Source: Thiohalocapsa sp. | GTDB taxonomy: Bacteria > Pseudomonadota > Gammaproteobacteria > Chromatiales > Chromatiaceae | DNA length: 41,431 nucleotides | Direction: 5' to 3' | Assembly (NCBI GenBank): GCA_021736785.1 | Contig: JAIPFF010000050.1 | Coordinates: forward strand, 1 to 41,431 | Shown: one piece after another, positions 25,324 through 33,084 of the stretch | Numbering within the stretch: the first letter of the stretch is position 1 | Layout of the letters: each line of letters starts with the position of its first letter | Notes under the pieces: model-generated | The model's database searches: none | What the model was told of the DNA's origin: nothing | Seen by the model: only the letters and a program-made list of their open reading frames with translations | Translations under genes and position numbers: made by a program

Positions 25324-26457
25324 CTATTCCCCAAACGCAATGCGCCCCAGGTTCGCGATCTTGACGGCGAGTTGCGCCTGTCGATTGACGCCCGTCTTGC
25401 GAAAGACGGCCTTGAGGACATTGCGGGCCGTCCCGACCGTGATGCCCAACTGATCGGCCACCTGTTCGATGGGTACGCCCGCCGCAACGAGCGAAGCGAG
25501 CCGGGCCTCGCTGATGGTCAGATGCATGCAGTCCCGGAGCACCGCCGGATCGACTTGCATCTCGCGCTCCATGGGCGTTGCCAGCAGCAACATGGCCGCG
25601 GTGGAGCGGTGCTCGGACCCGCCGTGCGAGGCATAGCCAACCGGCATCGCCCAGAGGACGAGCCGCGTCCCGTCGCGACCAATGAGCACGCAGGACCTCG
25701 GCGCCCCGCACTCCGCGTTCAGTTGCCGCGCGGCGGCGAGGTAGTCATCGAGCTTCCGTCGTTCGTCGGCAACCTTCGCGATCAGGCGTCCATCGCGCCC
25801 CTCGAAGTAGGCATCCAACTGCAACCGACCCGCGCGATTGCTGAACAGGAGACGGCCGTCCGCGCCCAGCGCATGCATGCCTGCATCCACGGCATCAAGT
25901 GCCTGCTTGAGCGCCGCCTCCATGCTCACCAGGCTCGATAGCCGCAACGAGATCCGCAGGGCCTGTTCGACGTGCCGGCCGAGCAGGCCCAAGGTCTGCA
26001 TTTCTTCGGGTGTGAACGGGCCCTTGGCCTTGGCCCTCGGCACGGACAGGACGACCAGATCATGGCGATCCGGAAGGATGAGGCATGACATCAGCCAGCC
26101 AAAGCCGACACGCCGGAAAAAGTCCGTGTAGATCGGGTGTGTCCGTATCTCCGAGTCACTCGCGACGGTGTGATCACTCATGACCTCGAAGCCTCCGAGG
26201 TTCAATGAAATCGCGCGTTGGGCGTGCAAATCCCGTTCCCACCAGCGCTCCTCCAGATAGACGCCCACCGCCCCCGCCAGACTCTCCGGATAGATGAAGT
26301 GGGGCGTCTCCCGCGACTCATAGAAAAGAATGACGCTGCCTTCCGCACCGAAATAGTCTCCGATGCACTCCAGCGCGTGCGGCCATCGCTCGGGGTTCGG
26401 ACCCGCCTCGTAGATCGCCTCGAGGGTTTGGCTAAAGGCCTGCATTTGCACGGTCAT
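25324..26457 (-). CDS. LuxR-type regulator with PAS-like domain
   Basis: 377-aa transcription regulator. The C-terminal 65 residues are a LuxR/FixJ helix-turn-helix: LTISEARLASLVAAG, VADQLGITVGTARNVLKAVF and KTGVNRQAQL. The N-terminal half is a sensory region without a phosphoacceptor domain. Around residues 210-290 a PAS-like segment is visible (DAVDAGMHALGADGRLLFSN). No classical autoinducer-binding domain is recognisable, so the ligand is unknown. The start is uncertain: ATG 26457 was chosen because the region before it, up to 26640, does not look coding. The gene is divergent from the amidase-efflux cluster, and a palindrome lies between them, so it probably controls that cluster (inference). 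Confidence 0.82.
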   Translation of the reverse strand: MTVQMQAFSQTLEAIYEAGPNPERWPHALECIGDYFGAEGSVILFYESRETPHFIYPESLAGAVGVYLEERWWERDLHAQRAISLNLGGFEVMSDHTVASDSEIRTHPIYTDFFRRVGFGWLMSCLILPDRHDLVVLSVPRAKAKGPFTPEEMQTLGLLGRHVEQALRISLRLSSLVSMEAALKQALDAVDAGMHALGADGRLLFSNRAGRLQLDAYFEGRDGRLIAKVADERRKLDDYLAAARQLNAECGAPRSCVLIGRDGTRLVLWAMPVGYASHGGSEHRSTAAMLLLATPMEREMQVDPAVLRDCMHLTISEARLASLVAAGVPIEQVADQLGITVGTARNVLKAVFRKTGVNRQAQLAVKIANLGRIAFGE

Positions 26458-26530
26458 TGCGTCAAGTGGGCAAATCGATTGGTGAGGGCCGGAGGCAAGG
26501 ACCATCCAATGGGCGAGACGGCGCTTCTCT

Positions 26531-26544
26531 GTCCCATATGGGAC
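26531..26544. promoter_or_regulatory. 14-bp perfect palindrome, possible operator
   Basis: GTCCCATATGGGAC lies about 75 bp upstream of the regulator start and about 220 bp upstream of the amidase start. Dyad symmetry in this divergent region makes it a candidate binding site of the LuxR-type regulator. This rests on symmetry and position only. Confidence 0.4.
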
Positions 26545-26763
26545 ATTGACGCGAGCCCGCCCGAATCGCAGGATGTCGCGCAAGCGCACCGGCGCACCTC
26601 GCACGGCGACAACCCTTTCATTCAGATAGATTTCAGGCAAACCTTAGCGGTCGGACCGCCGCCGGCCGATGCAGCGGCGGCACAGACAGCGGTCATCACG
26701 GCCTTGACCATTGCCAACGGCTTCGCCCACCTGGCCTACTCTCACGCATTTCCAAGAGTCGTT

Positions 26764-27927
26764 ATGAAGAAGCCGATGGACGCCAAACGCACCATCCTAT
26801 CGACGTTCCTCGCGGCGAGCTTGGTGATCCCGGCCGTCGGCCAGGCCTGCACCTCGCTCGTGTATCGCGATGCCAATGGCGCGGCCTACGCGGGCAGGAC
26901 CATGGAGTTGCCCGCAGAACTGGCCTACCAAGTTGCATTCTACCCCAAGGGATCGAGCTTCTCCTCCAGAGCGGACCAACATGAGGCGCTCGACTACGCG
27001 GCGAAGCACGCCTTGGTGGCGATCACGGTGCCCGACCCCGTCACCAAGGATCACAAAGTGGTCGAGGGACTGAACGACCAGGGACTGAGCTTCAGTCTGC
27101 TGGCCTTCGCGAGCACACAAGGCCCCAAGGACATGTCGGAGAAGACGCTGAAGGTCTTGTCCGCCATCGACCTGGGCAGCTGGGCGTTGTCGCAGTTCGC
27201 AACCGTCGACGAGGTCAAGGCCGCGCTCGAAGAGCAGCCGATGCTGGTCACTGCGCTCCTCCCGCTGGACCTGCTGAAGTCGCCGTTTCACTACACCCTG
27301 CACGACGCCAAGGGCGATTCCATCGTCATCGAGTTCGCCGTTGGCAAGCAGCGGGTCTACGACAACCCGCTCGGTGTCATGACCAACGGACCCGAATTCA
27401 CCTGGCACCTCACCAACCTCAACAACTACACCTTCCTGAGCAACATCGATCGATCGGAATTGAAGCTCGGCGGCCTGCACCTCAAACAGCCCGACTCCGG
27501 CATCGCAACGGCAGGACTGCCGGCGTCGAATACCTCGGTCGGTCGATTCGTGCGCGCGGTCTATTACTCGCAGTTCGCCGAGAAGGCCAAGACCCCCGAC
27601 GCAGCGCTCACGACCCTGGCGCACGTCATGAACAACTTCGACCGGCCGCGCGGCATCACTATGGACAGTCGCGCGAAAGATGAGATTCAGGACAAGCTGG
27701 ACCCGGGCGTCACCGGTCACCCCATGTACACCTCTGAGTACACCACCTGGACCGCCCTGTCCGACCTCGAGCGGCTGCGGTTGAGCGTTCGGCTTTACGA
27801 CAGTTTGAACTACGTGACCTTCGACTTGAACGCGTTGAAAGACCAATCGAGCCAGATGGCGGTCCCGCTGAGCCGGTTCGCCGAAGAGACCGCGGACGGC
27901 ACCCGGGCACTGTCGGCTATCGACTGA
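26764..27927 (+). CDS. Choloylglycine hydrolase family amidase, secreted
   Basis: 387-aa linear-amide C-N hydrolase of the Ntn superfamily (bile salt hydrolase/penicillin V acylase group). A signal peptide ends at GQA|CTS; cleavage exposes Cys29, the N-terminal nucleophile, so export and activation are one step. Further family motifs: AGRTMEL (conserved Arg; Glu where BSH/PVA have Asp), GLNDQGLSFSLLAF, VMTNGPEFTWHLTNL and, near the end, Arg in DRPRGI. The family hydrolyses conjugated bile salts, penicillin V or, in some Gram-negatives, N-acyl-homoserine lactones. Substrate here is unknown. The gene starts a five-gene run with the AaeX-HlyD-FUSC-OMF genes (22 bp to the next). Confidence 0.9.
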   Translation: MKKPMDAKRTILSTFLAASLVIPAVGQACTSLVYRDANGAAYAGRTMELPAELAYQVAFYPKGSSFSSRADQHEALDYAAKHALVAITVPDPVTKDHKVVEGLNDQGLSFSLLAFASTQGPKDMSEKTLKVLSAIDLGSWALSQFATVDEVKAALEEQPMLVTALLPLDLLKSPFHYTLHDAKGDSIVIEFAVGKQRVYDNPLGVMTNGPEFTWHLTNLNNYTFLSNIDRSELKLGGLHLKQPDSGIATAGLPASNTSVGRFVRAVYYSQFAEKAKTPDAALTTLAHVMNNFDRPRGITMDSRAKDEIQDKLDPGVTGHPMYTSEYTTWTALSDLERLRLSVRLYDSLNYVTFDLNALKDQSSQMAVPLSRFAEETADGTRALSAID

Positions 27928-27949
27928 ACCGGGCAGCCCGCGCGAACCG

Positions 27950-28153
27950 ATGAGCCCGGCACTGCCCTTCTATGGCGCCTACTTCCCATCGTGGCTCATC
28001 TGCGCCGTGGTCGGCATTCTGGGTACGGTGCTGGTGAGGACCTTGTTGATCCGCCTGGGCGTCGACGCCGGCATCCCGCTGCGGACCCTCGTCTACCTCG
28101 CGCTCGCCAGCCTGATCGCCTCGACACTCGCCCTGACCGTTTTCGGACCCTAG
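27950..28153 (+). CDS. DUF1656 (AaeX-like) small membrane protein
   Basis: 67-aa inner-membrane protein with two hydrophobic segments (about 8-30 and 43-64). The start PFYGAYFPSWLICAVVGILG and the position right before HlyD and FUSC genes are typical of DUF1656, the AaeX type. It is a standard but ill-understood accessory of aromatic-acid efflux pumps. It starts 22 bp after the amidase and ends 3 bp before the HlyD gene, so translation is probably coupled. Confidence 0.85.
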   Translation: MSPALPFYGAYFPSWLICAVVGILGTVLVRTLLIRLGVDAGIPLRTLVYLALASLIASTLALTVFGP

Positions 28154-28156
28154 CGC

Positions 28157-29224
28157 ATGGCCCGTTCCGCCTATGCGCGCTCCTACACCGTCGTCGGGAG
28201 CGCCCTCGCGGTGGCCATTCTGGCCGGTGCCGCGGTGTCCGGCTGGCTCTATGCCCAGCGTGCCGCGAACAACCCCCTGTCAGAGGACGCCGTGCTGACG
28301 GCGAATGTCGTCAACGTCGCCGCCACCGTCACCGGACGTGTCGCGACCATCGCCGTGGCCGACAACCAGCGTGTCGCCGCGGGCGACCTGCTCTTCGCGC
28401 TCGATCCCGAGCCCTACGCCCTCGCCGTCGAGCAGGTCGAGGCCGACCTGCGGCTCGCCGAGGCACTAGGCGACGCGCAGCGGCGGACCATCGCGGCGGA
28501 GCAGTCCAACGCCGCCGTCGCCACCGAGCAGATCCGTCGGGCGCGCACCAATCTCGCACTCGCCGAGGCGACGCTCGCCCGGCTCCTGCCCCTGACACCC
28601 AAAGGCTATGTCACGGCCCAGCAGGTCGATGACGCGCGCACGGCCCGCGACGACGCGCGCACGAGCCTGGATCAGGCCCTGCGCCAGGCGGAGGCCGCGA
28701 ATGCGCTGATCACCACCCTCGACGAATCGGAGGCGCTGGTCGCCGCCCGCCAGGCCGCACTGGCTATTGCCGAACGCGAACTCGCGGCGACCCGGGTGCT
28801 CGCGCCCCATGACGGGCTCGTGGTCGGCCTCACCGTGTCGACGGGCGAGATCGTCGCACCGGGCCAGTCCCTGTTCACGCTGATCGACACCCGCAACTGG
28901 TATGCCTCGGCCACCTTCCCCGAGACGGAATTGAGCCATATCGCGATCGGTGACTGCGCGCGGGTCTACGTGCTGGCGGACCGTTCACGCCCGGTCGCCG
29001 GCCGGGTCGACAGCATCGGCTGGGGCGTGCTGTCGGAGGATTTGGTCAATCTACCCCGCAACGTCCCCTACGTGCCGAAGTCGCTCAACTGGGTGCGCAT
29101 CGTCCAGCGCTTCCCGGTGCGGATCAGGCTCGATGACCCACCCGCATCGCTGATGCGATTGGGCGCTTCGGCGGTGGCCCTGGTACGGCATGGCGAGGAC
29201 TGTGGCAGCAACGGGGCCGAGTGA
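28157..29224 (+). CDS. HlyD/AaeA-type periplasmic adaptor
   Basis: 355-aa membrane fusion protein. One N-terminal membrane anchor (about 12-33) is followed by a barrel-sandwich hybrid domain (VVNVAATVTGRVATIAVADN and, later, VLAPHDGLVVGLTVSTGEIV), an alpha-helical hairpin between them (about 95-205, rich in Ala/Glu/Arg) and a beta-barrel domain (WYASATFPETELSHIAIGD). It would join the FUSC pump in the inner membrane to the outer-membrane channel encoded two genes on. Its frame overlaps the FUSC start by 35 bp. Confidence 0.9.
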   Translation: MARSAYARSYTVVGSALAVAILAGAAVSGWLYAQRAANNPLSEDAVLTANVVNVAATVTGRVATIAVADNQRVAAGDLLFALDPEPYALAVEQVEADLRLAEALGDAQRRTIAAEQSNAAVATEQIRRARTNLALAEATLARLLPLTPKGYVTAQQVDDARTARDDARTSLDQALRQAEAANALITTLDESEALVAARQAALAIAERELAATRVLAPHDGLVVGLTVSTGEIVAPGQSLFTLIDTRNWYASATFPETELSHIAIGDCARVYVLADRSRPVAGRVDSIGWGVLSEDLVNLPRNVPYVPKSLNWVRIVQRFPVRIRLDDPPASLMRLGASAVALVRHGEDCGSNGAE

Positions 29225-31157
29225 AGCGCGCGCGGTGTCGCCATCGCCATGGCACCAGGCGCTGGAGGACCTGCGCCCGGTCCCCGGCCGGGCCGCGCTG
29301 ACCTGGCGGATTGCGCTGCTCTGTGCGCTGGTGACCGGTGCCGGCATGATGTTCCACATCCCGGAGGCCGCAATCAGCTGCTACCTGGTAATCTTCCTGA
29401 TGAAGCCCGACGCCGTGGTGAACATCGGCACCGGCATCGGCTTCCTGATCCTGCTGCCCGGGCTCATCGCGCTCCTGGTCTGGGTCATCAATCTGTCCAG
29501 TGGCTCGACGGCGCACATCATGGCGGCGATCGTCATCAGCTCCATCCTGTTCCTATACCTCGGCGCGGCGACGCAACTGGGGGAGCAGGGCAGCGTGGCG
29601 GCGCTGATCATCGCCTTCCTGCTCACGCTGATCGTGAAGGCCCCCTTCGGCGAGGCCGCGACCTTCGCCCTGCGCGAGGCCTGGGCCATGGCCGCGATGC
29701 CGATGATCCTGATGATCGGGTTCAACCTTCTGCTGGGCTTTTCGCCCGTGGCCCTGCTGCGCGACAAGCTGCGGGCACGGCTTGCCGCCGCCGCCGAGGC
29801 GCTGGAGTCGGGCGATGCAACCGCCCTGCGCGAGTGTCTGCGCGAGGGCAACGCGACCTTCGAGCCGCAGGCCCTGGCAGCCAGACTGTTGCGGCTGGTG
29901 CCGCGCGCCCAGGCACGGCAGATAGCGACCGATATCCGGGCCGGCTTCGCGCTGATGCTCGCGGTGTCGGCGCTGCCCGCCGAGTTGCACCCGGACCGCC
30001 GTGGCGCGCTCGCGGCCGCCATCCGCGCCGCCCACGGGTCACTCGGCAAGGGCCTGGCCCCGCCGCCCCCGAACACGGGCACCCGAGACCTCCCCGCGGA
30101 CGCGGACCCTGCCGAGCGCGCGGCCTGGGCGGCACTCGAGCGGCTAGCCGGAGCCCCGGAACCCGAGGTAGTCGCCGAGCCCAAGACGCCGTTCATCGCG
30201 CCGGATGCGCTGAGCAACCCCGCCTACACGCGCTTTGCCCTCAAAACCACGGCGGCGGCGGTGATCTGCTTTCTCATCTACACCGCGATCGACTGGCAGG
30301 GCATCCATACGGCGATGATTACCTGCTATGTCGCCGCGCTCGCGACCACCGGCGAGACCGTGCACAAGCTCGCCCTGCGCATCGTCGGATGCCTGATCGG
30401 CGCCGCGCTCGGCGTCGCCGCCATCTTCTTCGTGATCCCCCATATCGACGACATCGGCTCGCTGATGGTCCTGGTCTTCTTCGGCTGCCTCCTCGGCGCC
30501 TGGGTCTCGACCGGCCCCGAGCGCATCTCCTATGCCGGGATGCAGATCGCCCTAGCATTCCTGCTGACCGTATTGCAGGGCTTCGGCCCCAGCATCAGCC
30601 TGGACACGGCGCAGGGGCGGATCTTCGGCATCCTGCTCGGCAACCTCGTCGTTTACCTGATCTTCACGCGCGTCTGGCCAGCCCCGGTAGAGGGCGAGGT
30701 GCGCGCGGCGTTCGCCCGCGCCCTCGCGGGCCTGGCTCGGATGGCAAGGCTCGCGCCCGCGAGTCGAGCCAATGCCGTCGGAGGCGCCGCCGCGGTGGCC
30801 TCCCTGGCCGGTCGGTGCGAGGAGGCGCTGCGCCTGCTGCCATTCGAGCCCGGCGGGTTGCGGCCGACACCGGAGCGCGAGGCGGCACTGCATGGCGCGG
30901 TCGACGAGGTCGAGGCGCTCAATCGCGCCATCTGGTTGAGCCGTGACGCGGACCTCGGACCGACGGCCGACGCACTCGACCGGCTCGCGCAACGCTTTCG
31001 GGGACCGGTTCAGGGGCCAATTCAAGGACCGACTGGGGCGCCGGCGCTGCTGCCCGACCCCGCCGCATCCAAAGAGGGGACCAGGTCCGCTGGTCATGCC
31101 CTGATCACCGGTCCCTTCGGGCCCCCACTCGATCGACTCCAGGGGGCCGCGGGATGA
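29190..31157 (+). CDS. FUSC family inner-membrane exporter (AaeB-like)
   Basis: 655-aa pump of the fusaric-acid-resistance/aromatic-acid exporter family. Two blocks of membrane segments (about 35-190 and 345-490) are separated by a cytoplasmic helical region (about 195-330), the classic duplicated architecture. The second block contains the FUSC core (LKTTAAAVICFLIYTAIDWQ, HTAMITCYVAALATTGETVH). The last 165 residues are cytoplasmic and helical, with a repetitive RGPVQGPIQGPTG stretch near the end. The family exports hydroxylated aromatic carboxylic acids and similar amphipathic acids, using the proton gradient. ATG 29190 is preferred; a GTG at 29235 is possible. Stop and next start overlap (ATGA). 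Confidence 0.9.
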   Translation: MARTVAATGPSEARAVSPSPWHQALEDLRPVPGRAALTWRIALLCALVTGAGMMFHIPEAAISCYLVIFLMKPDAVVNIGTGIGFLILLPGLIALLVWVINLSSGSTAHIMAAIVISSILFLYLGAATQLGEQGSVAALIIAFLLTLIVKAPFGEAATFALREAWAMAAMPMILMIGFNLLLGFSPVALLRDKLRARLAAAAEALESGDATALRECLREGNATFEPQALAARLLRLVPRAQARQIATDIRAGFALMLAVSALPAELHPDRRGALAAAIRAAHGSLGKGLAPPPPNTGTRDLPADADPAERAAWAALERLAGAPEPEVVAEPKTPFIAPDALSNPAYTRFALKTTAAAVICFLIYTAIDWQGIHTAMITCYVAALATTGETVHKLALRIVGCLIGAALGVAAIFFVIPHIDDIGSLMVLVFFGCLLGAWVSTGPERISYAGMQIALAFLLTVLQGFGPSISLDTAQGRIFGILLGNLVVYLIFTRVWPAPVEGEVRAAFARALAGLARMARLAPASRANAVGGAAAVASLAGRCEEALRLLPFEPGGLRPTPEREAALHGAVDEVEALNRAIWLSRDADLGPTADALDRLAQRFRGPVQGPIQGPTGAPALLPDPAASKEGTRSAGHALITGPFGPPLDRLQGAAG

Positions 31158-32698
31158 GGAATCACCACCCTGGGCGGCACGGCGCCCGTCGCTCGCTGGG
31201 CGCCTTCGTGCTGGGCCTGGCATTGGCGGGTTGCGCCTCCGACGCAACCAACATGGCGCCTGCATCGCCCGCCCAGCCGTGGACGCCTCGCGGCGACGAG
31301 GAGACCGGCACTTGGAGCCTCGCGCGCCCCGGGCCGCGAACCCCATCGGATGGCGTCGCCGACTTCGCCATCCCCATGGATTCCGAGCGCGCGCAGCTTG
31401 CGGTGAACCCAAGGGTCGACCCCGCGCGCAGCTATGCCCTGCCCGAGCTGATCGATCTGGCGCAGCGCACGAATCCCGCGACCCGCACCGCCTGGCAACA
31501 GGCACGGCAGGCGGCGCTCGCCGTCGGCATGGTGGAGGCGACCTACCTGCCCGTGATCACCGCGAGCGTGATCGGCGGCGCCCAGGAGCTGACCCTGCCC
31601 CTACCGGAGGTGCTCGGCGAGAACATCAGCGTGGAGAACCGGCAGCAGGGCTCGGCCCAGATTCTTGCGCTGCAATGGCTGCTGTTCGACTTCGGCCAGC
31701 GCGAGGCGCTCGCGACGGCCGCGAAACACGCCGCCGTCGCGGCCAACATCCTGTTCAACGGCACCCATCAGAGGCTGATCTTCGAGGTGTCGCAGGCCTA
31801 CTACGCCTATGGTGCCGCGATCCAGCGACGCGGTTTCGCCGAGGCAGCCCTCGGCAATGCCAAGTCGGTGCGGGCCGCCGTGGACGCGCGTGCGGCCCAG
31901 GGCCTCGCCACCAGCATGGAGGCGGCCCAGGCGCACCAGGCCGTGGCCCAGGCCGAGCTCCGTCGCGTCCGAACAGCGGGCGAGGAACGCGACGCCTACC
32001 AGAACCTCCTCGCCGCCGTGGGCGTGAACGTCCCCCTGAACATCGACATGGCGGGCGCGGCACGGCGCCCCCTGCCGGCACCGGCCGCCGCGCCCTTGGA
32101 GCAAACCATCCGACAAGCGCTGTCCCGACGCCCCGACGTCGCGGCGAGCTACGCGGCGCTGCAGGCGAGCAAGGCCGACATCCAAGCCGCCCGGGCGGAC
32201 TATTTGCCCAAGGTCTACGCCGGCGGCAATCTCAGTTCCGGCTCGGGCGACTTCGATATCTCCGGCCTGCCCGCCATCGGGCAACTAGGCTCCGGCGACG
32301 GCCTGCTGTTGGGAGTGACCGTGCCGCTCTATGACGGTGGCCTACGGGATGCTCGAATCAGTGATGCCAAGTCCCGGGCCGCGACGGCCGCAGATGAATT
32401 CCAAAGGATACAGACCGCCGCGGTGACCGAGATCGTCGGGGCGCGCAATGCGCTGCTGACCGCGCTCGAATCACATCGAGCGGCCACCGCGCTGGTCGAC
32501 GCCGCCTCCACCACCTTCGACGCCGCCCTTGCTGCCTACCGCAATGGCGTCGGCACCGTCGATGCGGCGACGGCGGCGGACACCGCGCTGCTCGACGCCC
32601 GCCAGGCACAGGCGGATGCGCACACAGCCGCGCTGGTCAGCGCGGTCGACCTCGCCTTCGCGGTCGGTGCGTTGACCTCGCACGAGGCCCTGCCCTAG
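31154..32698 (+). CDS. TolC/NodT-type outer-membrane factor, lipoprotein
   Basis: 514-aa outer-membrane efflux protein. A signal peptide ends in a lipobox, LAGC (Cys27), so the mature protein is lipidated as in NodT/OprM channels. Two outer-membrane-efflux repeats follow: the first around 95-290 (LPELIDLAQRTNPATRTAWQ), the second around 305-505 (IRQALSRRPDVAASYAALQA). It forms the trimeric exit duct for the pump encoded just upstream, with which it overlaps by four bases. It closes the amidase-efflux operon. Confidence 0.9.
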   Translation: MRNHHPGRHGARRSLGAFVLGLALAGCASDATNMAPASPAQPWTPRGDEETGTWSLARPGPRTPSDGVADFAIPMDSERAQLAVNPRVDPARSYALPELIDLAQRTNPATRTAWQQARQAALAVGMVEATYLPVITASVIGGAQELTLPLPEVLGENISVENRQQGSAQILALQWLLFDFGQREALATAAKHAAVAANILFNGTHQRLIFEVSQAYYAYGAAIQRRGFAEAALGNAKSVRAAVDARAAQGLATSMEAAQAHQAVAQAELRRVRTAGEERDAYQNLLAAVGVNVPLNIDMAGAARRPLPAPAAAPLEQTIRQALSRRPDVAASYAALQASKADIQAARADYLPKVYAGGNLSSGSGDFDISGLPAIGQLGSGDGLLLGVTVPLYDGGLRDARISDAKSRAATAADEFQRIQTAAVTEIVGARNALLTALESHRAATALVDAASTTFDAALAAYRNGVGTVDAATAADTALLDARQAQADAHTAALVSAVDLAFAVGALTSHEALP

Positions 32699-32857
32699 GC
32701 GATGGACCCGAGCGATCGACCCGTGCGAACCCCGCTGCAAACCAATGCCTGGCCCCATGGTTGATAGACTCGGGTTCCGTGCAGCCGCGGCGAGGAGGAG
32801 ATTCGACGGGGTACGCAAAACGACACGATAGAACACGCTTTCAACGAGTCTTCGCTG

Positions 32858-33074
32858 ATGAATACAGGCCGACGCTTCCCGAGTATCCTCGCAAGCAGAT
32901 TCACGGCAGCCGTCCTGGCGACATCGCTGGGACAGGCCATCGTCTATGTGATCGGCCGCACCGATGGCCGCGCGGTGCTCAACCCCTGGGTCGCCGGGGC
33001 TGATAATGGTTGGCCTCATGGTCCTGCTGCTCTTTGCCCTGATCGTCCTGATCAGGCGACGAGGCCGTTCATAA
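32858..33074 (+). pseudogene. Possible frameshifted small membrane protein
   Basis: A frame from ATG 32858 gives MNTGRRFPSILASRFTAAVL followed by a hydrophobic stretch and AVLNPWVAGAD. It then runs into non-protein-like sequence, while the +1 frame from 33006 gives a clean membrane helix, VGLMVLLLFALIVLIRRRG, ending at 33074. Joining them by one shift near 33000 gives a two-helix protein of about 72 aa. The ribosome site is weak, and a chance pair of hydrophobic frames cannot be excluded. The rest of the gap 32699-33084 shows nothing recognisable. Confidence 0.3.
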
Positions 33075-33084
33075 GGTGCCGCTG

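Noticed and set aside
24944-25364. C-terminal half of the integrase frame
   Set aside because: It is antisense to IS91- and IS5-type transposase fragments and has no integrase motifs.
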